Assembly: GCF_031846525.1 (NCBI RefSeq)
Contig: NZ_JAVRHM010000001.1
Span: 310,001-374,000 of the forward strand
Origin: Autumnicola patrickiae
GTDB taxonomy: Bacteria > Bacteroidota > Bacteroidia > Flavobacteriales > Flavobacteriaceae
Reading direction: 5' to 3'
Length of the DNA: 64,000 nt
A program made the translations under genes and the position numbers. Shown here piece by piece: positions 52,485 through 60,116 of the stretch (within the stretch, counting starts at the first letter, position 1; every line of letters begins with the position of its first letter). The notes below the pieces were generated by a model. The model made no database searches. It was not told where the DNA came from and worked only from the letters and a program-made list of their open reading frames with translations.

Positions 52485-52607
52485 ATGGGAATTCCTCATT
52501 TATCAGCCATAAAGAAGTAAACTGGCGGCGAAAAACATATAAAAATCTTGTGCAGGGAATCTTTAGGCGTGGCCTCGAAAATTATCAATATCGTCCTTTA
52601 TACATGA
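52485..52607 (+). pseudogene. Decayed 5' fragment of a GT4 glycosyltransferase gene
   Basis: The 41 codons after ATG 52485 align in frame, after a short N-terminal gap, with codons 5-40 of the intact GT4 gene at 53658: HLSA.KK..GGEKHI..LCRE.L..V.SKI.NIVL. I count 25 identities over 36 aligned positions. The tryptophan of the WGGGE motif is replaced by a TAA stop at 52518-52520, and similarity ends at a second stop (52605). There is no further GT4 homology before the GT2 gene. It is a relic of a former gene copy. Confidence 0.8.
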
Positions 52608-52693
52608 ATGGATACTTTTTTTAAAAAATCTTTATTTCAAAATGAATTATCCCTTAAAAGTCGTTTTTTTGTCCTGAAACAAATCCACAATAT

Positions 52694-53518
52694 ATGATTT
52701 CTATAATTACCGGAATTTACAACCAGAAATCAATGAACGAACTTTTCTATCAGACTTTGGTAGAAAATACCTATCATCCTTTTGAACTTATCATTGTAGA
52801 TAATAATTCTACCGATGGAAGCAAAGAATTTTTTGCACAAAAAGACAATGTGGTTTTAATAGAGAATAACGGCAATTACAATTATCCTTATTGTCAGAAT
52901 ATTGGGCTAAAGAAAGCAAAGCACGAATTGGTCTGTTTCTTTAACAACGATATCCTCGTTTCATCAAATTGGGACGTAAAGGTTATGGAAATCTTGAAAA
53001 AAGAAAAAAACATCAAGGTTTTGTCGGTCGCAACAAATGACCATGTTGAAAGTAAACCAGCACAAAAGAAGATAGCTCGAAAATGGAAAAAAATTAAATA
53101 TCCCATTCAAACCATATTTGGTAACAACAAAATGGCTTTAAAACTAATGGCCTATTTAATGTACGGAGAATTTCAGAAGTTTGCTGAGAAAAGATTCTCT
53201 AAATGGGGTTATCAATTAATTGAAGGTTATAGCGGTTCTGCCATAATTAGCACGAAGAAATTTATGGAGTCTATTGAACTATGGGATGAAAGAATCCAGG
53301 CAGCAGATTACGACTTGTTCAACAGGGTGAAAAAGATTTCCCTTACAGATTCCTCTGTTTCGCCAATAGCTTTGGCACTTGGCATTTATTTTCACCATTT
53401 CCAGAGATTAACCTACAAAACAAAGTTCCCGCCATTCAAAAACCAATCAATCATGATGAGCCTTACAGAAAAATGGGGCAAGGAAACAGATGAGCTAAGA
53501 AAGGATATAGTTGGTTAG
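52694..53518 (+). CDS. Glycosyltransferase family 2
   Basis: GT-A transferase of 274 residues. It opens MISIITGIYNQKSMNELFYQ, has LIIVDNNSTDGSKEFF as the nucleotide-sugar loop, FFNNDILVS as the DxD-equivalent (NND), and a later AADYDLFNRVK acidic acceptor region. It lies between the two related GT4 5' ends (remnant at 52485, intact gene at 53658), so it could be an inserted gene. The inverting mechanism follows from the family. Confidence 0.9.
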   Translation: MISIITGIYNQKSMNELFYQTLVENTYHPFELIIVDNNSTDGSKEFFAQKDNVVLIENNGNYNYPYCQNIGLKKAKHELVCFFNNDILVSSNWDVKVMEILKKEKNIKVLSVATNDHVESKPAQKKIARKWKKIKYPIQTIFGNNKMALKLMAYLMYGEFQKFAEKRFSKWGYQLIEGYSGSAIISTKKFMESIELWDERIQAADYDLFNRVKKISLTDSSVSPIALALGIYFHHFQRLTYKTKFPPFKNQSIMMSLTEKWGKETDELRKDIVG

Positions 53519-53557
53519 CAGAAATTCTATAACTCAGTTCTTTTTGTTTTGTAAAAG

Positions 53558-53719
53558 ATGATAGACACTATACAAATAATAAATAAATTAAAGCAAACCC
53601 CAGGATCAGAAGATTTTTTTACTGAAGAGGCTTTTAAACTAAGAGTTACACTAACATATGATAACCATTCTTCATTTATCGGCCGTAAAGAAATGGGGTG
53701 GAGGCGAAAAACACATTGA
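53558..53719 (+). pseudogene. Possible gene-start fragment overlapping the GT4 start
   Basis: A 53-codon frame begins MIDTIQIINKLKQTPGSEDF and reads on, out of frame, into the GT4 5' end. The first 33 codons look coding-like in composition, suggesting the start of another gene that was cut by the GT4 junction. I do not recognise it, and it may be chance. Confidence 0.2.
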
Positions 53720-54770
53720 AACCTTGTGCAGGGAACTTCCCGACGTGACCTCAAAAATTCACAATATCGTCCTTTGTACTAAAGAATTACGCTTCAGCAA
53801 AGATTTTTACAAAACGGATCCTGAAATAATTCCTGCTCCTTTATCCTTCAAAATGGACCCGCGATTTATAGCAAAGATCATTCGCGTCTGCAAACAGAAA
53901 AAGATCGATATTGTGCATATTCATGACAGCACCGCATTAACGCTTTATGTTATAGCGAACCAATTAGCTTCCCTTCCTCCGGCTGTTTTTAGTAAAAAAA
54001 CATCTTTTCCAATACGCCCAAGAAAGCAGACCCTCTTTAAGTACAATTCCCCTCAAATAGAAAAGATCTTTTGCGTATCTAAAGCCACTGCCGCGATTGC
54101 TTCAGAGAATATTGAAGATAAAAACAAGATTTGCTGCATTTATCACGGCACCAACCTAAAGGATAAAGATACAAGCACTCCGTTCATTCTTCAGGATAAA
54201 TTGCAGCTAAAAAAAGGAACCCGAATTATCGGAAATATCGCCAATCACATCTGGCCTAAGAGCTTGGAGACTTTTATTCTTGTTGCAGAAGAGCTTATCC
54301 ATAAGCAGCAGCTAAAAAACATTCATTTTGTTCAAATTGGTGAATTTTCAAGCCTCAGCCCTCCCCTGCTAAAAATGATAAAAAAGCTGAAGCTGGAAGA
54401 ACAGGTAACTTTTATGGGGAAACTTGAAAACGCTGCTAATTTTATTCCGCAGTTCGATTTAAGCCTGATGACATCGCAAAGTGAAGGTGTTCCGCAGTTT
54501 ATATATGAATCTTTTTACCATCAGATTCCGGTGGTAAGCACAGATGTCGGAGGGATTTCTGAAGTTATTGAACATGGAGTGAATGGATTACTTGCCCCGG
54601 CTTTTGATGTTAAGAAATTGGCCGCACATATCGTATCTTTGCTGAATAATCAGCAGGACCGGAAAAATTTTGTCCGTATTTCACGACAAAAACTGGAAAG
54701 CAATTTTACTTCAGCAATAATGGCTGAAAACACATATTCTGAATATAAAAAAGTATTAAATGAAAGATGA
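53658..54770 (+). CDS. Glycosyltransferase family 4
   Basis: GT4 transferase of 370 residues. The N-terminal acceptor domain has HLSAVKKWGGGEKHIETLC, and the C-terminal domain contains SQSEGVPQFIYESFYHQIPV and STDVGGISEVIEHGVNG, the usual donor-binding region. The last 11 bases overlap the tsaC-like gene in another frame, so the two are probably cotranscribed although unrelated in function. A broken copy of its first 40 codons is at 52485-52607. Confidence 0.92.
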   Translation: MITILHLSAVKKWGGGEKHIETLCRELPDVTSKIHNIVLCTKELRFSKDFYKTDPEIIPAPLSFKMDPRFIAKIIRVCKQKKIDIVHIHDSTALTLYVIANQLASLPPAVFSKKTSFPIRPRKQTLFKYNSPQIEKIFCVSKATAAIASENIEDKNKICCIYHGTNLKDKDTSTPFILQDKLQLKKGTRIIGNIANHIWPKSLETFILVAEELIHKQQLKNIHFVQIGEFSSLSPPLLKMIKKLKLEEQVTFMGKLENAANFIPQFDLSLMTSQSEGVPQFIYESFYHQIPVVSTDVGGISEVIEHGVNGLLAPAFDVKKLAAHIVSLLNNQQDRKNFVRISRQKLESNFTSAIMAENTYSEYKKVLNER

Positions 54771-55332
54771 TTTTAAATCTGAATCCCAGGAGGCAATTAA
54801 CGTATTAAAGCGCGGCGGACTTATTCTCTACCCTACCGATACCGTTTGGGGAATTGGTTGTGATTCTACAAATCCTGAGGCTATTGAAAAGGTTTTTGCA
54901 CTGAAGAAAAGAAGTGAATCGAAATCGCTTATCTGCCTTGTTTCAGATTTTAAAATGTTAAACGAATATGTAGAAGATGTTCCTGAAGTGGCTTACGATA
55001 TTCTGAAATATGCTGCCAAACCTACTACTATAATTTATGACGATCCCATTCGGGTGGCCGAAAACCTCATCGCCGATGATAATACTCTTGCCATACGCGT
55101 CACCAAAGACAAATTTTGTAAAGAATTAGTGCGAAGATTCCGCAGGCCGATCGTTTCTACTTCAGCAAATATCAGCGGAGAAAAAACTCCGGAATCCTTC
55201 TCTCAAATAGCTCCGGAAATTTTAAAAGGTGTGGACTATGTAGTAAATTTGCACCAGTCAAAAAAAAGCACAAAACCGTCTGCAATTATTAAGTTAAGTA
55301 ACGACGGAAAGGTGAAAGTGGTGAGGAAGTAG
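54760..55332 (+). CDS. L-threonylcarbamoyladenylate synthase (TsaC/Sua5/YrdC family)
   Basis: Enzyme of 190 residues making threonylcarbamoyl-AMP for the t6A modification of ANN-decoding tRNAs. The YrdC fold is clear: GGLILYPTDTVWGIGCD, FALKKRSESKSLICLV, LAIRVTKD, and the SANISGEKTP loop. It lacks the Sua5 C-terminal domain, so it is TsaC-like in size. The start lies 11 bases inside the GT4 gene; codon 1 at 54760 gives the standard N-terminus. Confidence 0.95.
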   Translation: MKDDFKSESQEAINVLKRGGLILYPTDTVWGIGCDSTNPEAIEKVFALKKRSESKSLICLVSDFKMLNEYVEDVPEVAYDILKYAAKPTTIIYDDPIRVAENLIADDNTLAIRVTKDKFCKELVRRFRRPIVSTSANISGEKTPESFSQIAPEILKGVDYVVNLHQSKKSTKPSAIIKLSNDGKVKVVRK

Positions 55333-55336
55333 ATTT

Positions 55337-55359
55337 TTTTTCGTCACGAATCCACGAAT
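55337..55359. repeat. Left inverted repeat of the GxxExxY cassette
   Basis: TTTTTCG-TCACGAATCCACGAAT; it is the inverse of 55814-55836 with three or four mismatches (shared core CACGAATYCACGAAT). It ends two bases before the GxxExxY start codon. Confidence 0.75.
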
Positions 55360-55360
55360 A

Positions 55361-55735
55361 ATGTCAAACATCTTATATAAAGAAGAAAGCTATAGCATCA
55401 TAGGATGCTTATTTGATGTATATAATCATCTTGGAAGCGGCTTTTCAGAAATCGTTTATAAAGATGCCCTCCAAATAGAACTGAAAGCGAAAGGAATTTC
55501 TTTTGAAAGGGAAAAGCAATATTCTGTCATATATAAAGGTCATGTTCTGAATCATAAATTCTATGCAGACTTTGTAATCGAAAACAAAATAATTCTGGAA
55601 ATTAAATCAATAGAAGCTATAAATGATAAACATGTAGGACAATGCATCAATTACCTAAAGGTGTCTGGATGTCGATTGGCAATATTAGCCAATTTCCAAA
55701 AAGACTTACTAGATCATAAAAGAATAGTTCTTTAA
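55361..55735 (+). CDS. GxxExxY protein (PDDEXK_3 family)
   Basis: Small protein of 124 residues. GSGFSEIVYKDALQIEL carries the GxxExxY hallmark; it is followed by YADFVIENKIILEIKS, which fits the D...(E)xK pattern of PD-(D/E)xK nucleases (PF13366). The cellular role is unknown, though such genes often occur as isolated units with repeats in Bacteroidota and other phyla. Here it is enclosed by inverted repeats at 55337 and 55814 between core genes, which suggests a mobile or spreading cassette. Confidence 0.92.
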   Translation: MSNILYKEESYSIIGCLFDVYNHLGSGFSEIVYKDALQIELKAKGISFEREKQYSVIYKGHVLNHKFYADFVIENKIILEIKSIEAINDKHVGQCINYLKVSGCRLAILANFQKDLLDHKRIVL

Positions 55736-55813
55736 AAACTGGTATTACCTTACCAGGTCTTACTAGAAAAATGAGAATATAATCTAGACCCTATATTTTG
55801 CTACAAAGAAAAC

Positions 55814-55836
55814 ATTCGTGAATTCGTGGTGAAAAA
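55814..55836. repeat. Right inverted repeat of the GxxExxY cassette
   Basis: ATTCGTGAATTCGTGG followed by TGAAAAA; inverse of 55337-55359. It ends only 18 bases before the GTG start of the cca-like gene. Confidence 0.75.
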
Positions 55837-55854
55837 TGAGAAAAATTAAAATCA

Positions 55855-57279
55855 GTGAAAAACTATAAAGAAGCCTTAGATCATAAAATATTTAATGTAA
55901 TCTCACTTGCTGCAGAAGAACTGGATGTGGACAGCTACGTTATCGGAGGTTTTGTGCGTGACCACCTTCTGCAGCGTGGCGATCCTAAAGATATAGATGT
56001 GGTCGCCGTGGGAAGTGGGATTGAACTTGCCAAAAAGGTTTCAGAAATATTACCCCATAAACCAATAGTCCAGGTCTTCAAGAATTACGGAACCGCAATG
56101 CTGCGGGCTTTCGATATGGAAATCGAATTTGTGGGAGCCAGGAAAGAAAGTTACCGCGAAGACAGTAGGAATCCCATTGTGGAGAATGGAACGCTGGAAG
56201 ACGATCAGAACCGGCGTGATTTCACGATAAACGCACTTGCCTTAAGTCTAAATAAAAATAATTTTGGGGAACTTCTGGATCCCTTCAACGGACTCGAAGA
56301 TTTAAAATCCCAGATTATCAGAACTCCGCTTGATCCTGATGTCACGTATTCAGACGATCCTTTGCGGATGTTAAGAGCGATTCGTTTTGCCGCACAGTTG
56401 GGCTTCAGAATTGAAAAAGAATCTCTGAAAGCGATCCGGGAAAACAAAGACCGGATTAAAATAATCTCCAGAGAACGCATCGTCGACGAGCTGAACAAAA
56501 TATTACTTTCAGAAAAACCTTCAGTTGGTTTTGCATTACTTCATAAAACAAAACTTCTAAAACTGATTCTTCCTGAACTCACCGCCCTGGAAGGAATAGA
56601 TGAAATTGAAGGGCAGCGTCATAAGGACAACTTTTGGCACACCCTGGAAGTAGTGGACAATATTTCTGAAAACACAGATGACCTTTGGCTAAGATGGGCT
56701 GCGCTTCTTCATGATATTGGAAAGGCACCTACCAAAAAATTTCATAAGAAAATCGGCTGGACCTTTCACGGACACGAATTTGTGGGCGCCAAGATGGTCT
56801 TCAAATTATTTAAGCGTCTCAGAATGCCATTGAACGAGAAGATGAAGTTTGTTCAAAAAATGGTCCTTATGAGCTCGCGTCCCATTGCTATTGTAGATGA
56901 TAACACTACAGATTCTGCTGTGCGCAGACTCGTTTTTGATGCCGGTGATAATATTGAGGATTTGATGACGCTATGTGAAGCAGATATTACCACTAAAAAT
57001 CCGAAACGCTATAATCAGTACCACAACAACTTTAAAATAGTAAGGCAGAAAATAAAAGAAGTTGAAGAAAGAGATCATGTGCGGAATTTTCAGCCTCCGG
57101 TAAGTGGAGAAGAAATTATGGAAACCTTTGATCTAAAGCCTTGTAGAGAAGTGGGAATAATTAAAGACGCGATAAAAGAAGCTATTCTTGAAGGAGAAAT
57201 CCCTAACGAATATGATGCAGCACATGACTATATGTTGAAAAGAGGAAAAAAACTTGGGCTGCAGCCGGTTAAACAATAA
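55855..57279 (+). CDS. cca: tRNA nucleotidyltransferase / poly(A) polymerase family protein with HD domain
   Basis: Class II nucleotidyltransferase of 474 residues that probably adds or repairs the tRNA CCA end. The head domain includes YVIGGFVRDHLLQR and DIDVVAVG (catalytic Asp pair), then EDDQNRRDFTINALAL and the neck DPLRMLRAIRFAAQLGF. A C-terminal HD domain (LRWAALLHDIGKAPTK, FHGHEFVGA) may add phosphohydrolase activity. The start is a GTG giving VKNYKEAL; no in-frame ATG exists just upstream. The GxxExxY cassette ends 18 bases before it, so its original leader may have been replaced. Confidence 0.93.
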   Translation: MKNYKEALDHKIFNVISLAAEELDVDSYVIGGFVRDHLLQRGDPKDIDVVAVGSGIELAKKVSEILPHKPIVQVFKNYGTAMLRAFDMEIEFVGARKESYREDSRNPIVENGTLEDDQNRRDFTINALALSLNKNNFGELLDPFNGLEDLKSQIIRTPLDPDVTYSDDPLRMLRAIRFAAQLGFRIEKESLKAIRENKDRIKIISRERIVDELNKILLSEKPSVGFALLHKTKLLKLILPELTALEGIDEIEGQRHKDNFWHTLEVVDNISENTDDLWLRWAALLHDIGKAPTKKFHKKIGWTFHGHEFVGAKMVFKLFKRLRMPLNEKMKFVQKMVLMSSRPIAIVDDNTTDSAVRRLVFDAGDNIEDLMTLCEADITTKNPKRYNQYHNNFKIVRQKIKEVEERDHVRNFQPPVSGEEIMETFDLKPCREVGIIKDAIKEAILEGEIPNEYDAAHDYMLKRGKKLGLQPVKQ

Positions 57280-57335
57280 TCAGGTTTAGATAAAGATATT
57301 TTAGTTGATATAAAATACACCAAATTAAACTGGTA

Positions 57336-58349
57336 ATGAAAGACAATAAAAAGGTAGTTTACTGGCTGTTAACCGGCTGTGCATTAATATTTATCATGGT
57401 AATTATTGGAGGTATTACCAGGCTAACCCATTCCGGACTCTCTATTTCAGATTACAAACTTATAAGCGGCACCCTTCCTCCCATGAATGAGCAGGAATGG
57501 CAGGAAGCCTTTGAACTCTATAAACAATATCCGGAATATCAGAAACTTAACTATCATTTCGGACTCGAGGAATTTAAAGACATTTATTTTTGGGAATATC
57601 TACACAGGGTTTTTGGCCGTTTTATCGGAATTGTCTTTATTGTTCCTTTCCTCTACTTTCTGTTTACAAAACAGCTCTCTTCAAAAACTATTAAAAAATC
57701 TATTATACTTCTGTTTCTGGGAGGTTTCCAGGGATTTTTAGGATGGTACATGGTAAAAAGCGGGCTGGTAGACCAACCCGATGTAAGTCATTACCGACTG
57801 GCGATGCACCTTACTACTGCCTTTATTACTTTTGCATATACTTTCTGGGTGGCTCTGGATTTAATATATCCGAAACGAAAGCAAATAAACACAAAATTAC
57901 GGAACCTTATAAGAGTAGCCCTTGGAGTTTTATTACTGCAGATTATTTGGGGGGCTTTTGTAGCAGGGCTCGATGCCGGCTGGATTCACAATACCTGGCC
58001 GTTAATGAACGAAGGAAAACTCATTCATGAAACGGTATATATAGAACAAAATCCTTTGTGGAGAAACTTTGTTGAAGGCAAGAGCGGCGTCCAGTTTGTG
58101 CACCGCTACATGGCCTTTGTGGTTGTAGGTTTCATTTTTTCTATCTGGTATAAATCCCGTGATATGGCGTTGTTGCCTCCCCAGGAAAAAGGAATAAACT
58201 GGCTGATTACATTGGTATTTGTACAGTTTCTATTAGGAGTCTTCACCTTAATATACGCAGTACCGGTTTGGCTGGGGGTAGCGCACCAGGTTGGAGCTTT
58301 TTTCCTACTGGCAGCCATGACTTTTACGCTGCATAGATTTACCAGATAA
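57336..58349 (+). CDS. ctaA: Heme A synthase (COX15/CtaA family)
   Basis: Inner-membrane enzyme of 337 residues that oxidises the C8 methyl of heme O to form heme A for aa3-type cytochrome oxidase. About eight hydrophobic segments are visible. Heme-ligand histidines lie in EYLHRVFGR, HYRLAMHLTTAF, VQFVHRYMAF and VAHQVGAF. The TRLTHSGLSISDYK loop is a hallmark of the COX15 branch. It stands on its own after cca. Confidence 0.95.
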   Translation: MKDNKKVVYWLLTGCALIFIMVIIGGITRLTHSGLSISDYKLISGTLPPMNEQEWQEAFELYKQYPEYQKLNYHFGLEEFKDIYFWEYLHRVFGRFIGIVFIVPFLYFLFTKQLSSKTIKKSIILLFLGGFQGFLGWYMVKSGLVDQPDVSHYRLAMHLTTAFITFAYTFWVALDLIYPKRKQINTKLRNLIRVALGVLLLQIIWGAFVAGLDAGWIHNTWPLMNEGKLIHETVYIEQNPLWRNFVEGKSGVQFVHRYMAFVVVGFIFSIWYKSRDMALLPPQEKGINWLITLVFVQFLLGVFTLIYAVPVWLGVAHQVGAFFLLAAMTFTLHRFTR

Positions 58350-58372
58350 TCGCATTTTCTAATCTAAAATTG

Positions 58373-58380
58373 TAACTTTG
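58373..58380 (+). promoter_or_regulatory. -7 promoter box of the pRiA4b ORF3-like gene
   Basis: TAACTTTG, exact TAnnTTTG, 18 bases before the ATG at 58399. Confidence 0.5.
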
Positions 58381-58398
58381 CCCCTTAAAATTAAAGCT

Positions 58399-58899
58399 AT
58401 GGTTTATAGATTCAGAGTAATTCTTGATGCGGAAGAGGATGTGTTCAGAGATATAGAAATGCTTCAGGAAAGTACCCTGGAGGATCTTCATAACACCATA
58501 ATTCAGTCTTTTGGCTTTGACGGGACAGAGATGGCGTCTTTCTATGCCAGTGACGACAACTGGAACCAGGGAGAAGAATTTTCGCAATTTGATATGGGTG
58601 GCGAAGTAAGGCTGATGAACGAAACCAGCCTGGATAGTATTCTTTCAGAAGATAATACGAAAATGATCTACGTTTATGATTTCCTGAATATGTGGACTTT
58701 TCTCGTGGAACTTGCTGAAATTGCAGATCCTGAAGACAGTATTGATTATCCAAACCTTATGTTCGTGCACGGACAAATTCCGAACGCAGCTCCCGAAAAA
58801 GAGTTCATTGGCGAAAGTGAAGAAGGATCGGCAGAATTTGATGACGACTTTGATATTGACGATTACGACAATCTTTCTTTTGACGAAAACTGGAATTAA
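58399..58899 (+). CDS. Plasmid pRiA4b ORF-3-like protein
   Basis: Acidic protein of 166 residues in the PRiA4_ORF3 family (PF07929): MVYRFRVILDAEEDVFRDI, LEDLHNTIIQSFGFDGTEMASFY, then MIYVYDFLNMWTFLVEL. The C-terminal 40 residues are nearly all Asp/Glu (EFDDDFDIDDYDN). Despite the name it is a normal chromosomal gene in flavobacteria. Function is unknown. I start at ATG 58399 because the upstream TTG is within a TAACTTTG promoter box. Confidence 0.87.
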   Translation: MVYRFRVILDAEEDVFRDIEMLQESTLEDLHNTIIQSFGFDGTEMASFYASDDNWNQGEEFSQFDMGGEVRLMNETSLDSILSEDNTKMIYVYDFLNMWTFLVELAEIADPEDSIDYPNLMFVHGQIPNAAPEKEFIGESEEGSAEFDDDFDIDDYDNLSFDENWN

Positions 58900-58948
58900 T
58901 AAGCATTCCCTCACCGTATATTTTTTAACTTTTTACTTTCATTACTAA

Positions 58949-60007
58949 ATGATAAATCTCTTTAATGCCCAAATTGAATCTTTATCTATTCACAGAGTAG
59001 GTAATAAAAGTAGAAATGAAGGAATTTTCCTTTCTGCAAGTCCTTATAATCTTGAAGATGAAATTAAACCGCTTATCAAGGAATTTTTCCTGAAGCCTTT
59101 CCGGGAAAAAGAAGAAAATTACTATCAGTTTTCTCATGAAACAGACCTGGAGTTTAACGAACTTTACAACTTTGCAAATACAATTTTTGATAGTCCAGAT
59201 CAGGCCCATGATGTTTCAAAGAAGATAACCACTTTGCTTTTTGAGCAGTCTGCACATCCACATATCAAAAGTGGCGAAGTTTACGTAGTATATTTCGAAA
59301 ATATGCAGCTGGACAACATTAAAATGCCGGCCATCGGAATATTTAAATCTGAGTTAAAGCATGATTTTCTTCAGTTTGAAGAAAAAGGAAGTATTCTGGA
59401 TATGGTTGTTCAGCAGGGAATTAACCTGAATAAACTTGACAAAGGAGCGCTTATTTTTAATACCGGCCGCGCTGAAGGTTATAAAATTCTTTCGGTAGAT
59501 TCCAACAGGTATGATACTAAATACTGGCTGGAAAACTTTTTGGGAGTAGATATTCTTGCAGACGATAATTATCACACAAAAAACTACCTCAACTTTTGTA
59601 AAAACTTCGCTAAAGACGTGGTTCTTCCTGCGGAAGACAAAAAAGAAGAAGTTATGTTTATGAACCGTAGTATGGATTACTTCGCGAAAAATGACAAATT
59701 TGATGAGTCAAATTTCCTGAATTCGGTAATTGACAATCCGCAGCTGGTTCCAGAATTTCAGAATTATAAAACAGAGAAGGCGCCAAAGTACAAAATTGAA
59801 GATCTTTCAGATTTTTCTATTGTAAACACCGCCGTTAGCGCCGCCAGGAAGAAAATTAAGAGTGTAATTAACCTTGACACTAATATTCAGATTAAACTGG
59901 ACTTCATAAACCCTGAATCTGCTGAAAAATTCGTGGAAAAAGGCTGGGATGAAGAAAAACAGATGTATTATTACCTGGTTTACTTCAATAAAGAAGAAAA
60001 AAGTTAA
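58949..60007 (+). CDS. Nucleoid-associated protein (NdpA/YejK family)
   Basis: Protein of 352 residues in the 37-kDa nucleoid-associated protein family (PF04245). Conserved segments are IESLSIHRVGNKSRNEGIFLS, HIKSGEVYVVYFENM, KGALIFNTGRAEGYKIL and the YWLENFLGVD region. By family it binds nucleoid DNA; its role is poorly understood. It follows the pRiA4b-like gene by 49 bases. Confidence 0.88.
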   Translation: MINLFNAQIESLSIHRVGNKSRNEGIFLSASPYNLEDEIKPLIKEFFLKPFREKEENYYQFSHETDLEFNELYNFANTIFDSPDQAHDVSKKITTLLFEQSAHPHIKSGEVYVVYFENMQLDNIKMPAIGIFKSELKHDFLQFEEKGSILDMVVQQGINLNKLDKGALIFNTGRAEGYKILSVDSNRYDTKYWLENFLGVDILADDNYHTKNYLNFCKNFAKDVVLPAEDKKEEVMFMNRSMDYFAKNDKFDESNFLNSVIDNPQLVPEFQNYKTEKAPKYKIEDLSDFSIVNTAVSAARKKIKSVINLDTNIQIKLDFINPESAEKFVEKGWDEEKQMYYYLVYFNKEEKS

Positions 60008-60116
60008 ATAAAGTACGAGGTGAGAAGTTAGAAGTACGAAATCTTTTCTCTCTTTTATTTCCTCTCTCCTCTTTGTCCTTCCAAAGTCATGCCTCGAAAA
60101 TGGCAATTATCAACCC
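60008..60116. other. Convergent gap with TACGAGGTGAGAAG repeat and dispersed repeat
   Basis: 109-bp gap between NdpA-like and the minus-strand gene. AAGTACGAGGTGAGAAGTT then AGAAGTACGAAATC is a simple tandem of a GTACGA unit, of a kind frequent in flavobacterial intergenic DNA. A dispersed repeat (copy 8) sits at its right end. Confidence 0.6.
60090..60115 (+). repeat. Dispersed intergenic repeat, copy 8
   Basis: GCCTCGAAAATGGCAATTAT followed by CAACCC. It ends one base before the stop codon of the minus-strand gene at 60117, in the same orientation relative to that gene as the copy after ftsY. Confidence 0.65.

Noticed and set aside
53700..53790. GACCTCAAAAATTCACAATATCG in the GT4 gene as a dispersed repeat copy
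   Set aside because: It is coding sequence conserved in frame with the GT4 remnant (VTSKIHNIV), so the resemblance is coincidental.
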